Shown here piece after piece: positions 36,743 through 50,400 of a DNA stretch of 64,000 bases. Both the position numbers and the translations under genes were made by a program. The notes beneath the pieces were generated by a model that was given only the letters and a program-made list of their open reading frames with translations, was not told the DNA's origin and made no database searches. The stretch's first letter is position 1, and each line of letters starts with the position of its first letter. The stretch is from Stratiolaelaps scimitus (Eukaryota; Arthropoda; Arachnida; Mesostigmata; Laelapidae), in NCBI GenBank assembly GCA_019614645.1, contig JABWDB010000038.1:1178001-1242000 (forward strand). The letters run 5' to 3'.

Positions 36743-39700
36743 CTGTGAAAATCAACACAAAATAAACATACAAATTTAGCGACCCTGTATATTGTCATCT
36801 TGTTCGCTTCTTTTATTATTATTATTGCTATTACTACCATAATTCAGAAGGATAATGCTGAAGTGCGTGTACGAATCGACACATATATTTTTATCAGCCT
36901 TGTGATCATCAAGCCTAAGAAGGACAAGTTAACACTGAAGTTCAGTTTGTTGTCCTAATAAGCACATTTGCAGCTGATATTCAACAAAGGCAACGCCAAG
37001 ATAATGATGCGGCCTCGCCTTGCGCACTATTCTAATAATACTGTTATATATGACTGGCCTAGGAGCATGCTAAGTTGTCGTATCGATGCGAACACTTTCA
37101 CTTTCAAGTCAGGCAACTCCTGTTTGGCCTCTTAAAAATTTCCTACACGCTCTACTATCAATGATAACACACGCCGTATTCAAAGCCATTCGTATACATT
37201 GCTTCTACAACTTTATTCCCTATGCAGATAATTATCTGTATCTTAATTATACCAATGATGATGATGATGATAATATACTTCTAATGATATTTTCGTCAGC
37301 ATACGTCTATGGTCCGAAATTGCTTGACTCTTTGAACCTCTAGAAATCTCAGCCGCGATAGGAATCCCTACAACTTAGTTATCCGGACGGGTTATTATAA
37401 GCCACACACGGCCACACGCACGCACAACCGACAGAGTTGTTCATGCACCCGTGAAGCGGAGGCTACCGAAGCGTCTAATCCGCAACAGGCGCTCGCGTGC
37501 TAATGCGGTACGTGGTGCGTCGATAAGGCGATAGTCCTTCATCCCGCTGACAGCAAACACAAGTGAGTCAGAGGGAAAGAAAGAGAGGGAGAGCTGTGTA
37601 ACGACGAACGGATGCAACGCCCTGTTGCACGAAGAAGGGAGAGCGGACCAACGTCACAGGAAGTCTGAGTCTGCTGCACCTGGCAAGCATCTGGCTCCTG
37701 AACATCCGAAAGATGAAAAGCGCTGCGAAGTCTTCGACAGCAGAGCCCACTGCAGCCTTCTCGGTCATCTAACGTTATGTCGTCTGTGCTAACGTTCCCG
37801 TGTGCCGGCTGTCTCGAGACGGCACGTTCTACGGTACGTGGGATTTTATGTGCATGAACTTTGCGGGTGCCTATTCTCCGGGCCATTAACGGAAACTTTG
37901 TAACGGCCACCGGTTTGTTTCTAGATAAACCTCTTGGGGTAGGGGTCGAAGGACCTACACATATAACAGCTGGTTCCACAAACCTGCAGTAATGTGGGCT
38001 TCGCCCAGTATTAGCAGTTTAAATCTTTCGGTACATGTTAATATCTTGTATGCGATCGCATCGTCGTAATATTCATTTTTCCCTATTTCCTATGCCCTCA
38101 TTTCATCAAAGATAGATGATATGTCGACTCGTATAATATTATATATTGTCACACTTGTCAATACTGTTTCATTACACCCTCACTAGAAGAGAAATAAATC
38201 TAAAGGGAATCGCCCAAGGAACGGAAGTGAGAAATACGGCATGGCGTTTTTCACTCGATCGATCATCTGCGGAGCCACAGCGCAGGGGTCTCGGGATCAC
38301 GATGACCTGGGGTTGTTACCTGTCTAGTCGATTTGCTACAGATTTTTTTAGGCGAAAGAAATCCATCTATATCTCTGCGCAATGTTAGGAGTGACATCTC
38401 CTATGACCTGTATACAAATCTTTGAATGATTGTTCGTGTATTTCGGTGTTACAACCCTGAAGATATGAGAAGGTATTCTGAACAGACATTTTTGTCAGTA
38501 TGTAAATACTTATGGAATTACAGTCTTGAAATAATACAGAAGGCAACAAAATAACAATAAAAATTTAACGAAATGTATGAATAAAATTATCCTCTAAATA
38601 ATTGAAATATTACAAACGTATTATATATAAATATGTGTACAGAATTGTTCAAATCATAGAGCATGCTCTTCGATGATTCTGTAAGCATCTGCATGTACCG
38701 CACTAATCATCTGTTCGTCCCTTTGATGGACTAAACTAAACTTTTTCGGGCTAACTCTCAGCCAACATTTAACGTCCACGGTACCGCTTTCGCATTTGAT
38801 AGACAACTTCCGTATTACTAGTATAGATATGTTGAGGAGCATTTGGTCATTGTTTTTATGAGGATAACGGTGAAAATTTTATTAATTTAAAAATCCTTCA
38901 ACACTCTGTGTTAACGCAAGGCAAACTTCATACAGTTGAATATAATAATTATATGAATGATTGTTTTCGCAGTTGTGAGGACTTCATATACGTACACACA
39001 TACACTAAGCCAACTGACACCTTAGATGTTATTGTTTATTCCTCTGGCCAATCATTGTCCACATTCCTTCCCGACCTTGTGGCTTTTTTACGGCCTAGCA
39101 AACGCCGGTACTTATGGTGGAACCCTGATCTAAACGCAAGGCACCGGGAACATCACGGTATATCTAAAATATATTATCACGTTGTGATTTGATCAGAAAA
39201 AGATCATTATTACTTGTACAAGTATCCGATTATTTTTGGCTACCAAGAAATTTAGACGGTTTGGCTGCCAGGTTTCAGAAGCTGAGAGGTTCCTCCCATG
39301 AACTTGGGGAACCATTATCTCCATTTATGGGAGATCAAGTTACTACCTAAACTTTTACATTAAAATATGATGATATCGTACACGATACTCCCTTCAGGTC
39401 TTAGTGATTGCTTCGCCAAGTCCTTTACTACAGTCCCACGTCATCTTAACAACTCCCCGAATTCCTCTGACCCTAGAACGCAAGTCCCTGCTGGACCTTT
39501 AGCACTGCCGTCCTTTCTGACGGCTAATTCACTTTAGCGTTAGGGCAAAGCTAACGCTAAAAAAGCGACAATAGGTTACTGTTCGCTTTCGTAGCTAAGT
39601 TACATGAACTCTGTGTTTTAGATCAGCTACAATCATTGTAGCCACATCATCTACTTTGTGACCTTTTGTTGTTTTTTTTACCCATGCTGTAATTGGTTTA

Positions 39701-42700
39701 TGGATGATCTCTCAGGTAGACAGGTACACACAGCCAGGTGTTCTGTCATTGCCTCCCATAATATCTACGGGCATTTTACAAGACAGTGTATCAAGACCTG
39801 CATTGTTCTCCCTTTACATTAGCCCTATTCGATACAACGGGAATAATCAATCAAGCCAATGTAATAAATTAAGTGAGGATCTGCTACTTATCAACCAAGC
39901 ATGATTACCACAGTCTTTGCGTATGATACGAGTATTGTTATTAAAATTAGCAAACTTAATATGGACAATAGTCTGCGCCAATGCTGAACCATCTGTGATA
40001 CTATATATATGTATATGTATATATATCACATGCTCGAATTCAAAACGTAAACAAAATTACTCATTAACAATATTCTCTTAAAAGTCTTCTGTCCGCGGGA
40101 CGCTAAAGCTAGATCCGAATATGAAACAATCAAAGAAAGCTAGGTATTTGACGAAATATGCTGATAGGGGCAGCTTCATTAATTTTTTATAATCAGCTCT
40201 AGTTTGAGAGTGAACATGGGAATTAGATAAGAGAAGACCATCCTTGATTTCAAACTCTGCCTATGACACCTAAGCTTGATTTAGGTGATTATATTATTCT
40301 AAGTACGCACAGCTTGCAAATGGAGGTGGGGAAAGAAAAATATGGATACAGTGTGGCTGCTGTTTCAGCATCCCTGAAGTAGGCTGCCTCATGAAACGTA
40401 TCCGTCTATAGACCAAAATTGTTTATGTAACTGTGCCTTCCAACGAACGTTGCTTTCCTGTTAACGTGTGGTGGCATAGCATTATGATGACATCGGTGCC
40501 CTTCGCTTATGTTTGGTGCGTCCATTCGTACGGCATTCACTCACAATACAACGCATGGTCATTGAATTCGTTGGTGCATGATGACCAACCAACCAAGCAA
40601 CGATCAAGTACAACGACTGCCTCTACTACTTCTGCTTTGATAACATTTCTACCGCGTCAATTTAACACCTTCAAACGAAAGCGTACTGCATGAACGTCTA
40701 CTGGCTCGCTACATGGCTGTCTGTCTGTCTGGCCAACCCGGAGGATGGATGCCCCCCTGGGAGATTACGCCCCCCGGGGCCCTTTCCTTTTGCCACGGAC
40801 GTCCAGCTCGCAGCGCGCGTGGGTAGTAACCGCGTCTTCCTCTGCCGAGCGACACGGATGGCAAAGTTGGTCTCAGGAAGAGAGAGAGGGAGGGGTCACC
40901 TTGAGCAGCTTAAATCTCGCCCCTCGGTCCTAGGAAAGCCTCCCGGACGACGGCGAGGTTGGTACGACTTGTCCGACTAGAGCTGAGGCTTGAGCCGCTC
41001 CTCAGCGGCAGTGCGACGCTGGGACGCCGAGGGTGTCAGGTCAAGACGGGTGATCTCTACCTTCAGATCGTTGGAGCGTACACTGAGTTAGAGTGCATTG
41101 CACCACACCGCACAGGCCGAGTATTATATACAACACCCAGTAGTACACGCAGACAACATATTCATCCACTCATCAGTTATTCTGTATGCTCGTATATCGG
41201 GGGTTCTAAGGACTTGTATGAAGTAATGAGTGACATTGAACGGTAGACCTTATGAATGTAATGATATTACAAATGTATGCCTCTATAATAATAATGTATC
41301 ACTATTATTGCGATATACAATGCTTTCCTGTGAGGAATGATGTATATATATAATACAATACCTATGATCGTTTGAACCTAGAATACCGTAAACAAAGCGT
41401 GTCACAGAGTGGGTGTATAGTTGCTGTCCTTGAGAGAAGAACAAGATACCTGGGCATGTGGCACGTACCTAGGTCTTATGAAGCAATGCCGAAAGCAGTA
41501 CCATGGACGTTAAATGTTAGCTGTGAGTCAGCCTGGAAAATATACGTAGCTAGGTAAATAAATCAAGAGAAAACCTAGCTTTTCATGGACGCAAAACAGC
41601 GCACATAATAAGCGAATAAAGATTAGCAAATGTGTCAATTCACCAGTTAATCAAAACGGCTGTCAGCGTCTCATACGTCTTCATAACACTATATAAGCTT
41701 GAAGTGTATAATCATCAGCGTTATGGTAATCCTTTTTGGCAGTAACCGTCAAACGGATTCCGGCCGTGAGGGGATTGACTTACGAACTAACTTGACAGGG
41801 TGCTGAATGTCGAAAATGGATTACGGCTGGCTAACTTCGATAGGGATCGTAGTCGCAATAGTAGTAGTAGTAGCAGCAGCAGCAGAAGCGTATGAAGCCT
41901 CTTTTCAAACGTTTGGGTAACGTTTGAACACCGAGGTTATTGCAAAGCATTAGTGAACAGCACTACAATCTACTAATCTCCACCCTGTAATGCCTTCGGA
42001 GCGGGTCCTCGCGAAAGACGTCAAGAAGTCAAGAAGACAAGACTCCACTCGTCCGTCGTTGCGTTCGTCCGAATGCTAGGACTTACTGAACCATCCTACA
42101 AGTAATCCATTGGCCGGTCAACGCATGCCTGATACCATGGATTCTATTGCCAATAAATCTGTTTTTCGTGCCCATCGAGTCGGACAGAGCCCGCCCTTCT
42201 CAGTGCTACTGAGTAGAGCATTATAGTTTAATCTGCATTGGGCGTAACGATAACATAAAAATCTTCAAAAGGCATTAGTCTATATATATATATATATTAG
42301 GCTGACCCAAAAAAATGAGACTCCCATCGTCTTGCGCCGTATTCTTATTATGGGCCGGTTTGAAAACTTGGCGGGTAGTCAGATACAACAATTAGCAAGC
42401 ATTGTTAGCCACAAGCATTCGGGTTTTGTTGGGCGTTGGCAACCGGCGGACCAGGCCCCTCACACTTGCATTCTTAGAAGAAAAGTGTTAGGTTTATGTG
42501 TCAACAGAAGAAATGTCCAGCTGAAATCCATCGATGATTGGTTAGTGTGCACGGCCATAATACACTAAGTCAAAGACAGGTGTACCGGTGGGGTGCGCAG
42601 TTTAGGCAAGGCGACTGGGACATTAGTGAACGTCGAGGGCGCCCACCGCTTCCCGAATATCGATTCGACGAACGGATCGAAATGATCAAAGAAGCTTTTA

Positions 42701-43554
42701 ATCAAACAAGAGCTTGGTCATTGACGGCTTTGTCGACTGAAATTGGCGTGCTTCGTAAAACACGCTGTCGAATTATTAAAAATGATCTGAGGATGGATCA
42801 AAATGGGTCCCTCATGAACCTCGTCCTGGCCAACTGGAAATGCGTGAGGAGTGTTCGTGAGATAATTTGAAGATATATAGGCAGCAAAAGGGTCGCTTAG
42901 AGCATACCGTTGAATTGGACGAGACATGGGTCAGCCTGTACACTGAACCGGAAAAGGGTCAAGTGAAACAGTGGCTACGATCAGGTGAACAGGCAATGGC
43001 GGTAGCAGTACCAAATAGATTCGAGCTTAAAATAATGGTAGCGCTTGATATGGATTTCAACGGAATTCCTGCTACGAGATTTTGGGGCCCAAAAGAAAAA
43101 ATGGACTCGGCTCGATATCTCGAGTTCTTGAAGGGACTCATGAATAATTGGCATAGCAATAGGAAGCACCGAGTCTGGCTCCATGACAATACTAGGGCAC
43201 ATCGTAGCGATGAAATTACGTACTGGCTTAAGGCCAACAAGATTGAGCGGTGGCGTCACCCCCCTATTTTCCCAATTTAAGCCAGTGTGACTATGGTTGC
43301 TTCTATCAATTAAAGAGGGCTATGGGTGGCCAAAGGTATGCAAGCATCGATTTGCTTCGAGAGGCCTAAAATAACGAAGTTATAAATGGGAATAAAAATG
43401 GTGCATACCTAGCCGTCAGAGGGCTGCCAGAACTCTGGGACAAGTGTATAAATAAAAGAGGTACATACCTCTAACTCGCACTAAATAATCTTTGTTTTAA
43501 CTCGCTTAGTTTAGCCTACATTTGAAATTTAAATGTGTCTCATTTTTTTGGGTC

Positions 43555-43585
<31 letters not shown>

Positions 43586-44415
43586 TATATATATTACGCT
43601 CTTGTGGGGGATTCCGAAAGACTGCATGGCTTGCAATCGGTGGATTGTCTTACAACATATTATAAATAACACTGAGTATCGACACCAGGAGACGATCATT
43701 GTTAGCGTATTGCAATAGTTAAGTATATCGTAGTTTGACGTTTATATCCTTAGGTCCGGCGGGATGCTTAGCTTTCATACCAGCCAGTGTAACGCGTCAA
43801 GTCCCATGTCAACTCCTTGACGGGAAAATCGTAACCTATAACGCACTATTATTAAAGTTTTTGGGAACGACTAATTCCTTAAAACTCTATAGGCGTAATC
43901 ATCTACCCAAGCTGACGTAACTCTATAACAACTACTAGCTTAAGTATAACGACTTTCTTACTCGCATATGGCACAAATAATAAAACACTACATAATTTTG
44001 AACTAGGTAATGTACTAATAAATGTGCATTTATAAACAAAACCTAAACTATCTTACTGTATTGCCAAATATTACCAAAAATGCCAAACTTTGATTAATTC
44101 CTCACGTGAGGTATTACAAGAGGAAAGCCGTTGTACCATGGACGCTAACTGTTGGCTATGAATCAGCCCGGACAATTTACTTTAGATAATGCTGCTTCAG
44201 CCTGCTTATGACAACATATAGAGGCCCCTACGTGTGCTTTGAGGCTTGAATTGACTGTCCGCCTTCTACTTGCCTCATTAGCCGCGTTGTTGTAAAGGTC
44301 GTTGTTATTATTATTACTGATCACGTTGTTGTTGTTATTATTCAGCAGCTGCTGCTGTTGATGTTGCTGCTGATGCTGAACGACTTGTTGTTGTAGCTGT
44401 TGCTGCTGTTGTTGC

Positions 44416-44450
<35 letters not shown>

Positions 44451-47400
44451 CTGATGTTGTTGGTGTTGTTGTAGCTGTTGCTGAGTCGTGGCGCTCGTGT
44501 GCTGATAGAGTACGAGACCGTGTGTCGATTCCATGTGGCAAACGAGCTGCCACCACGAGGCGCATCGGTAAAGGCACTGAGCGCACACAGGTGCTGGACA
44601 GTCTGGGCTGTCACCTACAACGACAACATAAATATGTTACTTCTTTCAGTCGCATTTTTCATTGCTACACTTCAACACACACACATTAAGAATCTTTATT
44701 GTCCCGTGGTTTTTACATGAAGTTGTTGTCAATTCAACGTCCAGTTTAACACTAACTTGTCCTAAGGTTAAGTAGTGAATGGCTGCCTAACCCTAATTCT
44801 TGTCCATATAGTATAGCGGACATCTGCTGGGGCTGCTATTCTCGTCAGTCATGACAGAGCGTTATATGTGTTCTCACAAGGCTATGTAATCTAACGTGGA
44901 GCGAATGGCTCGTACGCTATTAGATTTGCAGAGCAGAAATAAGAGAACCGTCGACCTCGATACGACGGCCCCACTTTGCTCGCTCCAGTCTTCAGCTGTA
45001 TAATATATTCGCCCTTGACGGCTTAGGATGCAGTTGTCGGGCTTTGGCTTTCAATGTAACACTTGGCCTCAAGTAACACGTATAAGAAAGATGTTCGAAA
45101 ACACTTCTAAACATTTCCAAGGTGTTGGATAGCGTCACAGAGTTCAGCGCTTGATATCGCACTAGAGTCAACACATGAGTTAGCATCGGAGCTGTTAAAA
45201 CGTCGCCTATTTTGTACGTTAAGGTTTCCACAATCCCTTTTGCAGATAGTTGCAAGCATGCGTTTCCAATGTAGACAATTTCTACATTCAGGGTTGAACA
45301 TCGTTATCCTGTAGGCCGTATCACGAATACCATCAATCTATTGAGTTTATGATCCATCGTACTATTTGGTGGTCGAGGCGTTTAACGCGATCATATGGAA
45401 CTTTAGTTGCTTCAAGCTGAATTCCAAACGGATATCTTCGATGTCAGTGGTCTGTTTTTTCATGGCTGGCTTCGGTAACGCTGTGCAGCGTTGCCTATGT
45501 GACGGCAGTGCAATGTTAGTCATATCTCAGCCAAATCACGATTTTTTTGGATCGAACAGGTGATCACAAACCGTGATGCTGTTCGTGGTTCCCATGACAA
45601 CTTCAATCAAACAGCTGTGCATTATCTACTCAGGCCATGTCACCACGAGTTCAATCGTCTGACTAGACTCGATATGACCCAAAAGCTTCTCTTTGGAAGC
45701 TCAGTAAGGCTTGACTGTCCTTGTAGGATAAGAGAAATTATCTGATGTATTCAGAAGCACCTTGGATCTCATTACATCACTTGCAATGCCTCGCACGCAG
45801 CTCCCACCTCTTGCCCATCTACTTTCCGGCCATAGGCACAAAGATGTTCCCTCCCATCTCGCATGCATAACACAACAGTGCCACTTGCTTTGGCGACCCC
45901 CTATTTTCGACTATCTCTTCCATCGTCTTCTTGCGGAACCTTCGTGAGGCCGCTAGTGCGTTCGTATCATGGCGCTGACTGGGACTGTCCTTTGCTCGCC
46001 CTTGGATTGCGAACCACCCTGTCGTCTTTTTCCTTCGGCCAGATTCTTCTTGTTTCCGCTATTCACCATCTCGGCCCACTTTTTGCTTGTGTACCTTTTC
46101 GAGATATCTATAGTATTTATTTATGTTTATCCTAAAGCTAATTGTGCTATTTAGGCTCGTCCAAATAAAAATGCTGCTGTACAAACCGGAATAGATCAGG
46201 GGCCAATTCTGTTAGTCGATTGAGGAGATAACATTTGGGAAACAAAAAGAAACGAGAGTGGCATTCAGAGAGAAATAAATGTCGATCAATGTCTTTATAA
46301 GGCTTTTATTAAACTGGTAAATAATCAGTGTATGAAAATAATCAAGCACACATCAACCTGTCCAGGCAAACCAAAAATTAAATAGGTATTCTTCATTTGA
46401 CACAGAAGCAAAAACAAGAGGAGCAATGTTCACTCTTGCACGCGAAGCAGAGTTTACGACATGACACGACGAAACATTTACACTCGTTTTTATTCTAACT
46501 TTTTCGCTTTAGTTGTTATTTATAAGAAAGAGCTAATAAACATTTGTTGCTCACCTGTTATTGAGCTCGGCTGGCACCTGCAGGTAAAACGCAGTCTGCA
46601 GCGTTGCCTCTTGTGCTCAACCAATTTTTGCAATGACGGAAATACCTCGCGACACGTCCCGCAGATCAAGATGTCGGAATCTAGATAGTAAATTAATAAA
46701 TACACGACATTATTTTGTGAGATCGTTGCTCGACTTTGTAACCAATAACCAACCAACCAACCTTTGGCCTCATCTGACATAAATACCTACGGCTGATTCA
46801 GTACACCGATGTGCAATTTGAGTTGCCTTTGTTCAGTGAACAACTATCTATGCTAATGTGCAGCTTTTAATTTGCAAAACTGGCGGAATCTGAGGAAGAA
46901 CTACGAGAGAACTCGCAATATTTCTCGCCGGGTTTTTTGCTTTCGATTTGGGGATAATGTACAAAACGTTAATTAAGGGAGAGGCACTGTGGTTGGTAGC
47001 AATATCTGAAAGATATGTAGATGTCGGCTGATGTCTGAATGTACCGACGAATATTGGAAACTCGGTACTAACGCAAACCATTATTTTTATGTGCGTGGAA
47101 GCAATTCGCGGAGTGGACGAACAATATCAGCTAAATTAGCGAAATAATAATGTTTTCAAGCAAAGCACTTGTCAAGTAACAACATTGTGTCGGGCTAACG
47201 ATACAACTACAAAATAGTATCTATTTCGTCGCCAATATCTTCGCGTGGCTAAATGACGCCCGGTAAGATCACGCGGAATGGAACGACAACAACGATAAAT
47301 TCAATACAGATTTAATAGATGATGTCAAGAATACCAAAGCGCGTTTTTCCTTTTGAGAAACGTTAATCAACGATGACATTTACATGGATGAGGTAAAAGG

Positions 47401-50400
47401 GTGAAATCCGCGGATCACTGGAGTATCACTATCCAAAGGCCTCCAGCCAATAGCAATAATTCCCAATCACACAAGGTCGCTGGTTCGGACTAACTGTTCG
47501 CCTGACGTCACGGAAGCAGCCTTACAGGATAGAAGCAAGCAGTCAGCAAGAGCAGCCTTTGCAGCTGGCTGGTTGTACCTTTGCTGTGGAGGAAAAGGTC
47601 GGATATGAGAGAGAGGCTTGTGTGCGCGAGAGAATCTGATTGGATGCAGATCCGCCGTGCGTCCACCGCCACCACCTGTTACAGGGGCAGCAAACCCCGG
47701 CTCTTGATCTCCCGTACATGTGAAAGGCTGCAGGATAGCAAAAGAAAATAGACTCCAGAGAAGAAAGGGAGCTACTGAGGAGGAAAATGCGTTCAGCTGA
47801 AGGGATAGGCCACATGGTGATAGGAATCGCTATCGAGACACCGTGTGGAGTCTCGATGCAATCAAATGGATGCATTTGATACATCCCAATAAGAGCGCTA
47901 ACGTGTCAGTGGCTACACCGATGCTGCATCCCGCTAAAGCATTTCTACGGCGAAGGGCCCATGACAGGTTGTGTCATCAACCTAATTGTACTGGCCTAAT
48001 CAGCTTCGTAAGTCGTTGTAGACGTAGCAATCCATGTGACTGTGGATACAAGCGAAAGAAATCCTATTTCGTTATCACGGAATAATAAAAATAATGTCAA
48101 TAAACATAAAAAACGAATTATTATGATTACATCAATGGAATACATACACATACATAATCGAAATGGTCGTTTTATGGCAAAACCAAACTGGTTACATTAT
48201 GAGATAGGCAGCATTTCGACCAGCGTAATATTGATCTAGCATTCATGTGGCCCATAAAGGGCCCAACTAGACCGAACTCAATATAACTGAACACAACCGA
48301 ATGGTCTATTGAATGCGTAATGGTGATTTTAGCAACAGGTGTTCGTTTAGGTTCGTCTGCGACGATGGCATGGGCGAACAGCGACATAACCTCATCGAAG
48401 CATGCCTACCTCGATGTAGCAAGTTTAGTGTCAGTGTGGCAAACAAGCTCATTGAAAAGTGCACTTATGCAGGCACCCACATGATTGGCCCATCCGGCAG
48501 GCGGCTGGTGAAAGCCGCTCGGGTCGGGTCTCTCTCCCGTTCCGCTCTGCACCTAGGCAAACCCTAAAATCAGTGGGGCGACGACATCACGAATCACGGC
48601 CAGCCTGCCGACCAACGAACGAACGAACCAGCTGATTTCTGGCTGTTGGCGGTTCGGCTGTTGGAAGAGAAGTAGCAGGGAAACACTGCACAAGCTGTCA
48701 CTTGCAGGTGAACGAACGCCTGCCTAGGCTGCCTAGCTAGCCTAGGCGGCCGCCTTGCTTGCTTGGCCTGTCTGCTGCTGGCAAGAAGAGAATCAAGACG
48801 TCAATAGATCTGCACCGCGCATTCGCTCGCTGAGCCTGACGACTCCGATACTAAATCTCCGTCTGGTGAGGTCTGAGCCTGATTGCAGCCAATTGTCGCC
48901 AATGCAGCTAGAAGTGGTAAAGGTACACTAGAAGGAAATGGTAGCCGTAACTAAGTGATGAAGCCCATTGGGACGAGAAATAACTCGAGCCTGGTGACAT
49001 TAAGAACCTGAAGGCCGAATCATTTTCAGAGCGACGAGATGGACGGACTAAAAGAAAAGAATATGAGAACGAGAGGGAGGAAGTAAGAAGGGAGATAGGC
49101 CAATATTGAAAGGCAATGAGAAACAGATATCAACCGTCTGCTACAGTGCGATTTATCTGCACTGTGGCAAATTACTGTATAGCAATTTGCCATTCTTCGA
49201 GGGAATCCCCATGTGGAACTTTTGCAGGGTCGCACATGTCATCGGTCCCAAGGACATCGTGCATCCGAAAGAGAGGTTACGCGATTATCGAGTATTCGAT
49301 CACGACTGTGTTAAGAAAACGAGGGAAACGACTTTGAGCAAATTTTCTCCCAGACATGAGAGCTACATGAAGCTCTTTTTAAACAACTTTGAACAACCAG
49401 TTAAGACAATGACCCAATAAACAGAGAACGATAATAATCATGTGGCCTACTGAAGTTATTGTTCAACAGAATATGTTGTAAATCATACAGATGTGAGAAA
49501 GCGATTTTGATTTAGATTTCGTAGATACAGTCACCACCTTAACCGTTTGTTCTTCGCTTCGATGTACGCTCCAATATATTTGGAGCTGGTAGTACACACC
49601 GCTATGAGAACACACGAACGAATGAATCCTTGTGGGCTACGTGTTTGGATAAAAATTATGTCAGCGGTCCTCCAAATACTTACGATTTGCAGATATCTAA
49701 ATGCCATTACAACATCAGTAGAAATGTAAATGTTGGAAGAATCGATATGTTTGTTCTGAGCTGATAACTAGGTGACCTCAGGACGTCTGATTGTTGTTTG
49801 GGGTAGCCAATATGGTTTGAACTGGATATGTGAAGTAGCTTCGTTCAAGGAGCGTATTCACAATCGCACCAGTATCAATGCTTTAGCATTGCAAAACATT
49901 CATTTATTATCAAAATATATCACCAATATCGTTTACGCACATTTGATCCATAATTGATGATAGACTCAAGCTGAAGAGATACCGACGTTGTTCAGCAAAC
50001 GATATCCGAGGTTGAGGATGTCAGTTTCTCAGCTTTGAGATCATGTTTCATTACGACAACCTCCAATTATACCTATAGCTATTAGAATGAGGTGAAGTAC
50101 GTATGTACGGCCTCTACGGACTTCATCTTACCAGCAAGGGGCTGTATGTGTAGCGAGTTGGTCGTTTTCGCCGTGATGCTTTTAATTCCATTGAGGACGA
50201 TGGCGCCACCAGCACCGCCTCCAACGGCTCCTCCGCCGCTTTGTTTCTTACGACCTCCACCGCCACCGCTACCTCCGCCGGTGCTCCCGGCAACTCCGCC
50301 CACTCCAGAGGCCACACCGAATTGTCCAGCCCCGGCACTATCTGTCCGCTGTCGTTTGACCGGTGACGACGATGCCACTGCGGACGCCGAAGCGAGCGTT

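Noticed and set aside
45107..45301. Cys-containing minus frame (CRNCLHWKRMLATICKRDC) as an extra zinc finger in the intron
   Set aside because: The spacing does not fit a C2H2 or CCHC finger and no in-phase splice sites were seen.
46151..46180. Second full mariner in the second intron (TTAGGCTCGTCCAAATAAAA)
   Set aside because: Only one end-like sequence; no partner TIR or transposase motif found.
49106..49420. 104-codon plus frame as a gene
   Set aside because: No recognisable domain, no splice partner, and it lies antisense in an intron of the BCL11-like gene.
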